Source: Tichowtungia sp964398915
GTDB lineage: Bacteria; Verrucomicrobiota; Kiritimatiellia; Kiritimatiellales; Tichowtungiaceae
Reading direction: 5' to 3'
Length of the DNA: 64,000 nt
Assembly (NCBI GenBank): GCA_964398915.1
Contig: CAYNOR010000004.1
Coordinates: 62,001 to 126,000 of the forward strand
In this document: positions 1 through 8,400 of the stretch, piece by piece
Numbering within the stretch: the first letter of the stretch is position 1
How the letters are laid out: each line of letters starts with the position of its first letter
Position numbers and translations under genes: made by a program
The notes under the pieces: model-generated
What the model was told of the DNA's origin: nothing
The model's database searches: none
The model's input: only the letters and a program-made list of their open reading frames with translations

Positions 1-17
1 CATCTCGGTGAGCTACA

Positions 18-1115
18 ATGAATCCGGCGCTGCTCGTTTTTTCTGAGGATCCTGGCGCAACCAATTGCCTTCTTCCATTGCTGCCGCACCTGACGGAGCA
101 GCAGATTTCGTTCCGGTTGATGGCTGATGGTACTGCCATCGGAATGTATGAGAAACAGGGCTATTTTGCGGAAGCTGTTCCCAAGGAGATTGAGACTTTG
201 TTTACGAATGCTCCGCCAGCATTGGTGGTAACCGGAACCGCCGCCAATCCAGATACGCACGGGCTCCGGCTGATTGATGCAGCACGTGCGCGGACGGTTC
301 CGACTCTTGGCGTGGTGGATGCCTTGATGAATGCCGAACGGCGTTTCAGCGGACGGTCGAATAACGGTCTGGCGCACCTTCCGGATTGGGTTGCCGTTCC
401 TGATCGTGTGACGGCAGAACGCTTCATATCGTTGGGTACGGAAAAAGATCGTGTGATCATCTGTGGCCACCCCCATTTCGACGCGGTGCTGACCCGGGCT
501 CAACGACTTAGGCTGAACGACACGGGGATTGCCCGGGAAAAATATTATCCGGACATTGATCGCGAGCGGAAATTGATTCTATTTGCCGGGGAGCCGGAAA
601 CTCATCACTGTCGAAACTCCGACTACCTGTTGCAGGGTCGCGGCGGATGCGACGGACGGATTGCCATCGTGATGGAAGAGTTTCTGGATGCCGTATCCCA
701 GCTCCATCCCCGTCCGGCCTGTGTGTTACAACTTCATCCCCGCAGCCGGATCGAGGATCTCGGCAGTTTGGCCTTGGAGTTCGATAAAATTCAGCAAGGC
801 GGGGATTCCCTTGAAATAATGTCCTGCGTTGACGGTGTGGCCGGGTTAACCTCCATGCTTCTGACGGAGGCCGCGCTGATGGGTCGACCAACGCTTTCCA
901 TCCTGCCTCGTCTCGAGGAAAAAGACTGGCTGCCGGGAATCGGCTGGGGGGCGACTGAATGCTTAACAGATCGCGTCGCGCTTCCGGAGGCTTTACGCCG
1001 TTTGATTGGGAACGGGTCGGGTCCGGAGGTGTCCTCCCGGCTGATTCGCGGCGCAGATAGAAATTTGTTGGATTTGATCAAGAGAGTTCTTCAGCAAAAT
1101 AATAAAACATGTTAG
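18..1115 (+). CDS. GT-B-like glycosyltransferase / polysaccharide biosynthesis protein
   Basis: A 365-aa cytosolic protein with the look of a GT-B glycosyltransferase or UDP-GlcNAc 2-epimerase-like fold. The N-terminus (LLVFSEDPGATNCLLPLLPHL) resembles a first Rossmann strand-loop. The C-terminal half has the pattern LQLHPRSR followed by GLTSMLLTEAALMGRPTLSI (residues about 275-295), typical of the nucleotide-sugar-binding half of such enzymes. The start ATG follows GGTGAG. It is followed 13 bases later by a GNAT gene and then a GT4 glycosyltransferase, so it probably acts in O-antigen or surface-glycan synthesis. Donor and acceptor cannot be told from sequence. Fold call is moderate, role is inference from context. 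Confidence 0.6.
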   Translation: MNPALLVFSEDPGATNCLLPLLPHLTEQQISFRLMADGTAIGMYEKQGYFAEAVPKEIETLFTNAPPALVVTGTAANPDTHGLRLIDAARARTVPTLGVVDALMNAERRFSGRSNNGLAHLPDWVAVPDRVTAERFISLGTEKDRVIICGHPHFDAVLTRAQRLRLNDTGIAREKYYPDIDRERKLILFAGEPETHHCRNSDYLLQGRGGCDGRIAIVMEEFLDAVSQLHPRPACVLQLHPRSRIEDLGSLALEFDKIQQGGDSLEIMSCVDGVAGLTSMLLTEAALMGRPTLSILPRLEEKDWLPGIGWGATECLTDRVALPEALRRLIGNGSGPEVSSRLIRGADRNLLDLIKRVLQQNNKTC

Positions 1116-1128
1116 ATTGAATAGTAGT

Positions 1129-1656
1129 ATGCAGAAGCTTCCAGATGTTATAGAAACCGCCCGACTTAGGATCCTTCCTTTCTGTGAGGAGTTTTTGACG
1201 GAGAGGTATGTTGGCTGGCTGAATGATCCGGAAACGGTGGCTTTCAGTGAACAGCGGCACCGAAGTCACACGCTGGCCACTTGCCGTGCATACATGCATT
1301 CTTTTGATGGATCACCTCATTATTTCCGGGCGGTAGTACGCAAAGAAGACGGGTTGCATATCGGTAATATCAATGCGTACGTAGATGTTCCCAACCGGAC
1401 GGTGGATGTTGGTATTTTGATCGGCGAGCGGGTTGTTTGGGGGAATGGATTCGGGCTGGAGGCCTGGTCGGAATTTTGCAATACACTGTTGGCTGGTGGG
1501 GTGAGAAAAATAACTGCAGGAACAATGGGCTGTAATACCGGCATGATTCGTATTTTTAAAAAATACGGTATGCAACTTGAAGGGGTCCGCGAAAAACAGT
1601 TTTTATGTGGCGGAAAAGATGCGGATCTTGTCATGTATGCGAAATTTGGAAGATAA
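1129..1656 (+). CDS. GNAT family N-acetyltransferase (RimJ/RimL type)
   Basis: 175 aa. The start ETARLRILPF and the following WLNDPETVAFSEQR match the RimJ/RimL branch of GNATs. VDVGILIGERVVWGNGFGLEAW (about 90-112) is the acetyl-CoA pyrophosphate-binding region, and MGCNTGMIRIFKKYGMQLEG is the usual C-terminal GNAT helix. I chose ATG 1129; an in-frame TTG at 1117 would add four residues, and neither has a clear ribosome binding site. Lying between two glycosyltransferase genes, it may N-acetylate an amino sugar as PseH-type enzymes do, rather than a ribosomal protein. That substrate is an inference. Confidence 0.75.
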   Translation: MQKLPDVIETARLRILPFCEEFLTERYVGWLNDPETVAFSEQRHRSHTLATCRAYMHSFDGSPHYFRAVVRKEDGLHIGNINAYVDVPNRTVDVGILIGERVVWGNGFGLEAWSEFCNTLLAGGVRKITAGTMGCNTGMIRIFKKYGMQLEGVREKQFLCGGKDADLVMYAKFGR

Positions 1657-1692
1657 TAGAAAAAACCTGTCTGTGGGTTTCTGGGTCAACGT

Positions 1693-2778
1693 ATGGCAAC
1701 CGTAATTTTTATTCAACAATCCCCTGCGTTGGCGGGTTCTCAGAAGTCTCTTTTGCGGCTGATGCGGACTCTGGACGGACGCTGGAAGCCGGTTTTGATC
1801 ACGGGATCGGAAGGGTGGCTGACAGACGCATGCCGTTCGGCGGGTATTCCGGTGATTGTGAACCCGTTTTCTTCCTCACGCAGTTTAAAAGCCCGCTTGT
1901 TTGGCAACTGGTTTTTTGGACGAACGGTCGCAAAGCTTTGTAAATCGTATATTGACGATGGATGTCTGGTGCATGGTAATGACCACATTCAGAGTCTCCT
2001 GGCTCTCGCACTGGCCAGAGCACTGCGAGTTCCTTCTGTTTTGACAGTTCGGAGCGGAGCGATGAGTCGGCGGGATTTTTTTAAATATGGCTGTGACCGG
2101 CATAGCAGGGTGGTCTCCGTGGGAGAAAAGCTGCTCCGGAAGATAGGTGAATGGGGTCAGTCGCTGAATATTACGCTGATAGAAAATGGTGTAAATGATA
2201 CAGAAATCACTCCGCCAGCCGGGAATGCCAGGAGGTTTCCTTCGATGGTGTTGGTACCCGGATCTATTCCTGAATTAAAGGGGTGGAGAGATCTGGTCGA
2301 TGCGCTGGTGCTACTCGAAGAACGGCGTTCGGGCGCTGCGGTGGAGTTTCATTTGCTGGGTAACAATAATGGAATTGATGTTGCTGAAACTGTGGGTACC
2401 GCTCGGTTAAAAACATTCCGTATACGGCATATTCCTCTAACTCATGATTTCAAAAAGACGGCCAGTATGTATCAATTTGCAGTACATCCTTCCCGATCCG
2501 AAAGTTTCGGTATGGCGTTGCTGGAAGTGTTGGCCGCCGGAGTACCGGTTCTTACCAGTCGGACCGGTGTGGCTGAACGTGTGGTAGCAGATAGCCGGTT
2601 TCTTTTCAAGCCGTCGAACCCGGTTGATCTGGCTGAAAAACTGGCAGCGCTGATGGATGATTTTTCCGGTGCGGATCAGATGGTGAAGCAGTCTCAGAAG
2701 ATCATTCGCGAGCACTATTGTGTTTCCCGTACCGCTTCGCAATACATGGATTTGTATAGCGGCCTGATCGCAGATTGA
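1693..2778 (+). CDS. Glycosyltransferase family 4 (GT-B)
   Basis: 361 aa, typical GT4 length. The N-terminal half begins MATVIFIQQSPALAGSQKSL, the acceptor-binding Rossmann domain. The C-terminal half has VLVPGSIPELKGWRDLVDAL and the diagnostic donor-binding stretch HPSRSESFGMALLEVLAAGV with PVLTSRTGVAERV (about 258-295), carrying the E-x7-E-like pattern of retaining GT4 enzymes. Third gene of a same-strand cluster with the GT-B and GNAT genes, so likely a surface-polysaccharide sugar transferase. It converges on the methyltransferase with only 5 bases between the stops. Confidence 0.85.
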   Translation: MATVIFIQQSPALAGSQKSLLRLMRTLDGRWKPVLITGSEGWLTDACRSAGIPVIVNPFSSSRSLKARLFGNWFFGRTVAKLCKSYIDDGCLVHGNDHIQSLLALALARALRVPSVLTVRSGAMSRRDFFKYGCDRHSRVVSVGEKLLRKIGEWGQSLNITLIENGVNDTEITPPAGNARRFPSMVLVPGSIPELKGWRDLVDALVLLEERRSGAAVEFHLLGNNNGIDVAETVGTARLKTFRIRHIPLTHDFKKTASMYQFAVHPSRSESFGMALLEVLAAGVPVLTSRTGVAERVVADSRFLFKPSNPVDLAEKLAALMDDFSGADQMVKQSQKIIREHYCVSRTASQYMDLYSGLIAD

Positions 2779-2783
2779 AAAAC

Positions 2784-3419
2784 TTACTGCTTTTCAGCAA
2801 TCGCAAAAACTGCCTCGCCGACCCAGTATTTCCCGAACAGTGCATTGCGCAGTGAGTAACGCAATTTCAATGAGGCTGAGAGTTTTCTATCTGAATGCTC
2901 ACCGGACTTAACCGGAGTCCAGCCTGTCATTTTAAACAGTTTTTCCAATGCCTGGAACGGATATGGGCGGACGTGGGTCGGGTCGCGCCAGAAATCGCCG
3001 GCCGCTTTGCGCAGGTTTGCAATATTGGGTGTAATGATCACCAGCGGAGATCCGGCCTTCATGGTGCGGTGGAGGAGTGTCAGTAGTCGAGTGGCTTCCA
3101 GTGGTGCAAAGTGTTCAATGATATGTGCAGCCATACAGCCGTCAAAACAGTCGTTCGGACTGTTTTCAAGAAACTTGAAAAAATCCTGTTGATGGACGGT
3201 CAGCCCCCGTTTTTGAATCTGGGCGCAAAGTTCCGGGTCAATTTCGACGCCCGCCATGATGCCGCCAGCTGCTTTTACTCGGTCCAGAAAGAATCCTTGA
3301 CCGGCCGCAATCTCCAAGCCGTTTTTACAGTTTTTAAAATACTGGACAAACGGCTCAAAGTTCCGCTGGTCTCTTGCGTCAGCAACGTAAAACGGTTGGG
3401 TTTCAGTTTCATTTTTCAT
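2784..3419 (-). CDS. Class I SAM-dependent methyltransferase
   Basis: 211 aa from the ATG at 3419, preceded by GGAG seven bases upstream; a longer start at 3437 would overlap the upstream gene and lacks a site. Motif I is LEIAAGQGFFLDRV, with acidic GVEIDPELC at the end of strand 2, and CMAAHIIEHF matches the motif after strand 4 in Methyltransf_11/23 enzymes. Later LVIITPNIANLRKAAGDFWR with DPTHVRPY is typical of polysaccharide-locus methyltransferases that act on glycan or lipid-linked sugars. It follows the hexapeptide acyltransferase gene by 10 bases, so the two are one transcription unit. Confidence 0.8.
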   Translation of the reverse strand: MKNETETQPFYVADARDQRNFEPFVQYFKNCKNGLEIAAGQGFFLDRVKAAGGIMAGVEIDPELCAQIQKRGLTVHQQDFFKFLENSPNDCFDGCMAAHIIEHFAPLEATRLLTLLHRTMKAGSPLVIITPNIANLRKAAGDFWRDPTHVRPYPFQALEKLFKMTGWTPVKSGEHSDRKLSASLKLRYSLRNALFGKYWVGEAVFAIAEKQ

Positions 3420-3429
3420 GCGATAGCTC

Positions 3430-4068
3430 CTATGCACGGGTGGCGGCTTTAATGGTCAGATTGGGTGATGTTCCGAAAACCAGTGAATTGGCGGGAATGT
3501 CAGTGTCTTTAATGTAGGTGTTGGCGGATACGACGACGTTGTCGCCGATTTTACAACGGCCCAGAATCTTCGAACTGGACATCATTTGTACATTTTTCCC
3601 AATGGTCGGGAAAATTCCTTTGTTATTTCCAACAGTGCAGTTTTGAGAAAAGGAAAAGTGCGATCCGTACGATGCCCGCCCCAGAACGCTACCCACCGGA
3701 TGATCCAGAAAGAAAATATCCGGCATTTCAACTTCATAAAAAAGGTCGAGTCCGTTGAGGGCTTTGTTCAGATAATAAATCCGGTCGGCTAGCGAACGGG
3801 CTTCCGGATGTGCTGCAAAAACTGCCCGGCTCAGAAAATAGAGAAAAATACAATACTGCCCGCTGTGGAAGGGATTGAAGTACGGCAGTCCGTTGCGCTG
3901 ATAATATTTGTTAGAGGTTGCCGCGAAGCAGGTTTCACATTTTTTGAGAGCCGCTTCGATGCTGCTGTTCAGTCGTTCCTGTTCGCAGGAACGGTCAAAG
4001 ATAAATAAATTATCCAGCTGTTTCGAAACCAGTTTTTTCAGTTCATCAAGCGGGAGTTCCAATTGCAT
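3430..4068 (-). CDS. Hexapeptide-repeat acyltransferase, serine acetyltransferase-like
   Basis: 212 aa. The first ~115 residues are helical, as in serine acetyltransferase (CysE). The C-terminal ~90 residues form a left-handed beta-helix: VGSVLGRASYGSHFSFSQNC, VGNNKGIFPTIGKNVQMMSS and ILGRCKIGDNVVVSANTYIK show the hexapeptide periodicity. CysE usually has a histidine in DHP and GTG motifs; DHPVGS is present, but the next coil reads SHFSFSQ. It may therefore be a sugar O-acetyltransferase of the surface-glycan locus instead of CysE. Co-transcribed with the downstream methyltransferase. Confidence 0.7.
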   Translation of the reverse strand: MQLELPLDELKKLVSKQLDNLFIFDRSCEQERLNSSIEAALKKCETCFAATSNKYYQRNGLPYFNPFHSGQYCIFLYFLSRAVFAAHPEARSLADRIYYLNKALNGLDLFYEVEMPDIFFLDHPVGSVLGRASYGSHFSFSQNCTVGNNKGIFPTIGKNVQMMSSSKILGRCKIGDNVVVSANTYIKDTDIPANSLVFGTSPNLTIKAATRA

Positions 4069-4161
4069 AGCCGGTTTTATAGCCCGCTGGTTTTATCAAA
4101 ACAAGCCTATTGAAGCCTTAGCATTGACGGGAAGGAGTCCAAACGGCAATCTTCCGGCCTG

Positions 4162-4919
4162 ATGCAAGCGTTTATAACTATTCAACCGTCCGTGAGGTCT
4201 CTTTTTGAGGCGCAGGGCCTGTGCTCGTTTGCTGATTTTATGAATGCCGGTGATCAAAAAGTCCAACAGCTGACACGGGTATCCGGGGGTGTGTTCTATT
4301 TAAACGTGTCGGGCCGGAATCCCTGAAAATTCATTTGCGGACTTTGCTTTGCGGCCGGCGACCTCATTCCGGTGCGTTACGCGAGTTAACGCTGTTGCAA
4401 AGTCTCCGCCATGCCGGTTTCCAAACCATGGAGCCGGTGGCGTGGGGTGAACGGCGACGTTTCGGGTTTCCTCTGGACGGATTTCTGGTTGTGCGCAAGG
4501 TGCAGGGCGATGAGGTTGCCGCTCTGTTTGACGGTATGGACGAGTCTCGCCGCCGCAGGCTGATGGAGGAAGTCGGCCAGCTGATCGGGAGGCTTCATGC
4601 CAAAGGATTTTTTCAGCCGGTGCGGCTGAAAGATTTAATTCTTACAGAAGCCGGGCTGGTGCTGATTGATCGCGCGACTTCCAAGCCTTGGCCGACCCGA
4701 TTTTCTCGGCAGAAAGCGGCGGAATCTCTTGCACGGGCCATGCGCCGCATTTTGCGTGGCGGACATAAGATCGGGGCATCTAGTGCATCGGCATTCCTGC
4801 GCGGCTATCACTCTGGATTAGTTGTGTGCCGGAATGTGCCGTGGACTTTGCTGCGTCGGGATATCTTTCGTGCCGTCCGCCGCGAAATGTTCAAATCTCT
4901 CCGTCAAAAAACCGGATAA
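4162..4919 (+). pseudogene. Decayed copy of the kinase-like gene at 12305-13063
   Basis: The stretch starting at ATG 4162 aligns throughout with the intact 252-aa gene at 12305. A one-base deletion near 4305 (TATTTAAACGTGTCGGGCC against TATATAAAACGAATTGAGCC) shifts the frame and gives an early stop at about 4324. The remaining 194 codons to 4919 stay open in the other frame and still match the paralogue, some blocks base for base (4330-4440 and 4760-4970). The high identity implies a recent duplication or gene conversion. A shortened product starting downstream is possible but would lack the N-lobe. Confidence 0.85.
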
Positions 4920-5075
4920 GCTTTTTTATCTGGTTTTTAGTTTTTTTATCCAGTCGGTCTTTTTTAAGGTAGTACAAAAAGAAACGCAGGCGTTGTGTTC
5001 TTGTCAGCACGGTTTTGGCCACTTTATCGAGACAGGAGCGGTCTTTGTTCTTCCGGTATTGCAGGAACGGCCATA
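4891..5075 (-). pseudogene. 3' remnant of the convergent LPS-kinase gene
   Basis: Reverse-strand sequence here matches the last ~60 codons of the WaaP/InaA-like kinase gene at 13035-13781, including the end of the kinase and its overlap with the convergent partner. Homology stops abruptly at about 5075 (copy 2: about 13218), where unrelated sequence begins, so the kinase 5' three quarters are missing. It marks the right boundary of a ~950-base duplicated block (4123-5075 against 12265-13218). Confidence 0.8.
4910..4940. terminator. Bidirectional hairpin terminator, decayed copy
   Basis: Same stem as at 13054-13085: AACCGGATAA pairing with TTATCTGGTT, flanked by A-rich and T-rich runs, so it could stop transcription from both sides. 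It lies at the 3' end of the pseudogene and within the remnant of the opposing kinase gene. Confidence 0.6.
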
Positions 5076-5084
5076 GACGGACAG

Positions 5085-5257
5085 GTCATCATCGGTCTGG
5101 AAGCAGTTCTGCTGGACAGTGTATCGGAGTCAAAATCCCTGTCGAACAGGCGCCGTCGCAAGTGACAATTGAAGAGGTCGGTTGCGGAATGGATATCGGT
5201 GGTGGAACGCTGACGGAGCTGTTTAGATTTGTGCAGCCCGATCTGTTGTCACGGTAA
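5085..5257 (+). pseudogene. Remnant of the giant-repeat-protein C-terminal (CBM9-like) domain
   Basis: No intact gene lies here. One frame reads GLEAVLLDSVSE and, after a one-base shift, VKIPVEQAPSQVTIEEVGCG. These line up with DLEAALVDGILEVKFSV...SQVTINEV of the protein ending at 11505 and with IRFPVADG...SQVTVTELGGG of the one ending at 21958. It therefore appears to be a frameshifted scrap of a third copy of that C-terminal domain, ending in a stop at 5255-5257. The match is short, so this is probable rather than certain. The rest of 5076-5414 contains nothing else I recognise. Confidence 0.55.
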
Positions 5258-5414
5258 GATCGGACGCCGGAAAATCTCAACTAAACATGAGCGTTTCAGT
5301 TGTAATGATGTGCAAAAAAAATATTGATTCCGGTAATCAAAAGAGAAGACTGCCAACGTAGCAGGTAAAACGATATTTGTGAAGAGTTGTCATTATAAAA
5401 TAGGAGTACAGACG

Positions 5415-8400
5415 ATGAAAAAAATACTGGTATTGGTTGTGGTACTATTTTTGAAGTGGGCCGAGTGTTTGGCGGGCGATTTTACATGGAAACCGATGGG
5501 CACGACCGGTGCTCCTAATCTGATGACGATGGACTATTTGTCCATTCAGGCTGGATCTAAATGGCTGTTGTTAGGCGATAATACGGATGGGTCAGGAGAC
5601 AAAGTCGGTGCGTTTTATGATCCGGCAGCCAACATCTGGTCACAGATGAATATGACAGGTGCACCGGATATCATGATGCTTACCGAGGCTGTATCCGTCT
5701 GGACCGGGTCGAAAGTTTTGTTAATGGGTGGCAGCACAACAGATCAGGGAGTAATCGGTGCGCTTTATGATCCGTCTGCAAAAACCTGGATTCCGATGAA
5801 CACGAACGGTATGCCGGATGTCATGATGACGGATGCTCAATCGGTCTGGACCGGATCCAAACTTTTGCTGATCGGTGACAGTATGTCGGATCCTGAAGTC
5901 AAATCGGGTGCGTCGTATGATCCGGTATCAAATAAATGGACGGCGATTAGCATGACCGGTGCACCGGATATCATGATGATGGAGGCCAAATCAGTCTGGG
6001 TCGGTTCCAAATGGCTGTTGATGGGAGATAGTTTGACTGATCCTGATGTCAAGGCAGGCTCGCTTTACGATCCGGCATTAAATAAATGGACAGCGATGAA
6101 GATGTCCGGTTTTCCGGATATTATGATGATGGATGCCAAATCAGTTTGGACCGGATCGAAATGGATGGTTGTCGGAGAAGACAATGAGGATTTCAGCCTG
6201 ACCGGCGCGCTTTATAATCCGGTGGCCAATAGCTGGACAGCAATGAATATGACCGGTGTGCCGGACATCATGATGATGGAGTCAAAATCGATTTGGACTG
6301 GATCTAAATGGTTGCTGATGGGCGACAGTATGACGGATCCGATGGCTAAGGCTGGCGGCATCTATGATCCGGCGCTGAACAGATGGACTGCAATGAACAC
6401 CACTGGTGCTCCTGGCATAATGATGGAATCTGCGTCGATCTGGACTGGAACCAAATGGCTGTTAATGGGCGAAGGTATGATGAATCCGGATGCCAAAACA
6501 GGGGCTCTTTACGATCCGGTACTGAACAGATGGACATCGATGGACATGACCGGTGCGCCGGATCTTATGCTTGGGATGACGGCGACATCTTGGATCGGTT
6601 CAAAACTTTTATGTTTTGGTGAGAGCAACATGGGACCGGATGAAAAGGTTGGCGGCCTGTATGATCCGGTCGCCAACAGCTGGGCATCCATGCGAACCAA
6701 GAGTCTGCCCAGCATCATGCCGGGCATGGAGCCTGATGTATCGGTCTGGACAGGGAGCAAATGGCTGTTGATGGACGACGGTGATTCATTAAAAGGTGAT
6801 ATTTATAATCCGGTTGACGACACCGTGACGGAAATGAACATGACTGGTTCTCCGAACGTCATGATGATCGGTTCGTCGGTTTGGACAGGCTCCCGGCTGT
6901 TGCTGGTCGGTGACGGCATGACAGGAAACAAGCGAGGCGGGGTTTACAATCCGGTATCTAATGCGTGGACCTCCATGAGTATGGCCGGCGCTCCGAACAT
7001 TTCAATGATGACTGGAGATGAGGGTGTCCTGTCAACCTGGACAGGATCGAAATGGTTGCTTTTGGGCGATAATATGATGAGCCCTGAAGAGAAAGCAGGA
7101 GCTCTGTACGACCCGTCAGCGGATACATGGACATCGATGGATATGACAGGAGTCCCGAATGTTATGCTCATGGATGCGAAGTCGGTTTGGACCGGCTCTA
7201 AACTGCTGCTGATGGGCGATAGTGCGACGGATCCTGAGACAGAGCTGGGAGCCGCTTACGATCCGCTATCGAATATCTGGACGGCGATCAATATGACTGG
7301 CGTTCCGGATATCGGGATGATGGATGCCAAGTCAGTTTGGACCGGCTCCAAATGGTTGCTTTTGGGCGATGACGTGATGAATCCGGAAGTAAAAACCGGT
7401 GCACTGTATGACCCGTCAACCGATACGTGGATATCCATGAATATGACAGGAGTTCCGGATGTTATGATGATGGATGCGAAGTCGGTCTGGACCGGTTCCA
7501 AATGGTTGTTGATAGGTGATAGTGCGGCGGATCCCGATACAGAACTAGGGGGAGCTTACGATCCGGCATCGAACATCTGGACTACGATCAATATGACCGG
7601 CGCACCGGACATTATGATGATGGAGGCTGAATCAGTCTGGACCGGCTCGCAATGGTTGCTTTTGGGCGATGATGTGATGAATCCTGAAGAGAAAGCGGGT
7701 GCACTGTATGACCCATCAACAGATACATGGACTTTGATGGATATGGCCGGCGTTCCGGACATCATGATGCTGGATGCCGAATCAGTCTGGACTGGATCAA
7801 GTTTATTGCTGCTGGGCGATTCACTTGATGGTACTGGACTGGCAGGGGGACGTTATTCTGATGACACCCAATATTTCACGCTCACGGTAAATAGTGGTAC
7901 CGGCGGCAGTACATATACTAACGGTGCGCGGGTAATGATTACGGCCGATACATTGACCGGTAAGAACTTTGACAGGTGGACAGGGGCAACACAGTATCTA
8001 TCAGCCGTTACATCCACACCTGCCACTGTAACGATGCCTGCCACGAACATCACGTTGACTGCAACCTATAAAGATGGCTATTACGCACTGACTGTTGTCG
8101 GCGGTACCGGAAGCGGGACGTATACAAACGGCCGTCAGGTGACGATTACAGCAACGGTTCCTGCCGGCATGAAATTTGCCGAGTGGAACGACGGGAATAC
8201 GAATGCATCTCGTCTGATCACTATGCCGGCAGAGCCTGCTGCCTATACGGCGAGCTTTATTGATATCCAGAAGCCGGTGGTGGCGATCAAGACACCGGCG
8301 GCGAACCAGCGGGTGGTGACGAACGGGCTGTTCACGGTGAGCGGGACGGCTGCGGACAACCGTGCGGTGGCGGAGGTGCAGGTGCAGCTGAACGGCGGAG

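Noticed and set aside
5487..7863. CRISPR-like periodic repeats
   Set aside because: The period is ~150 bp, in frame, and codes for kelch-like blades; there are no short identical repeats with unique spacers.
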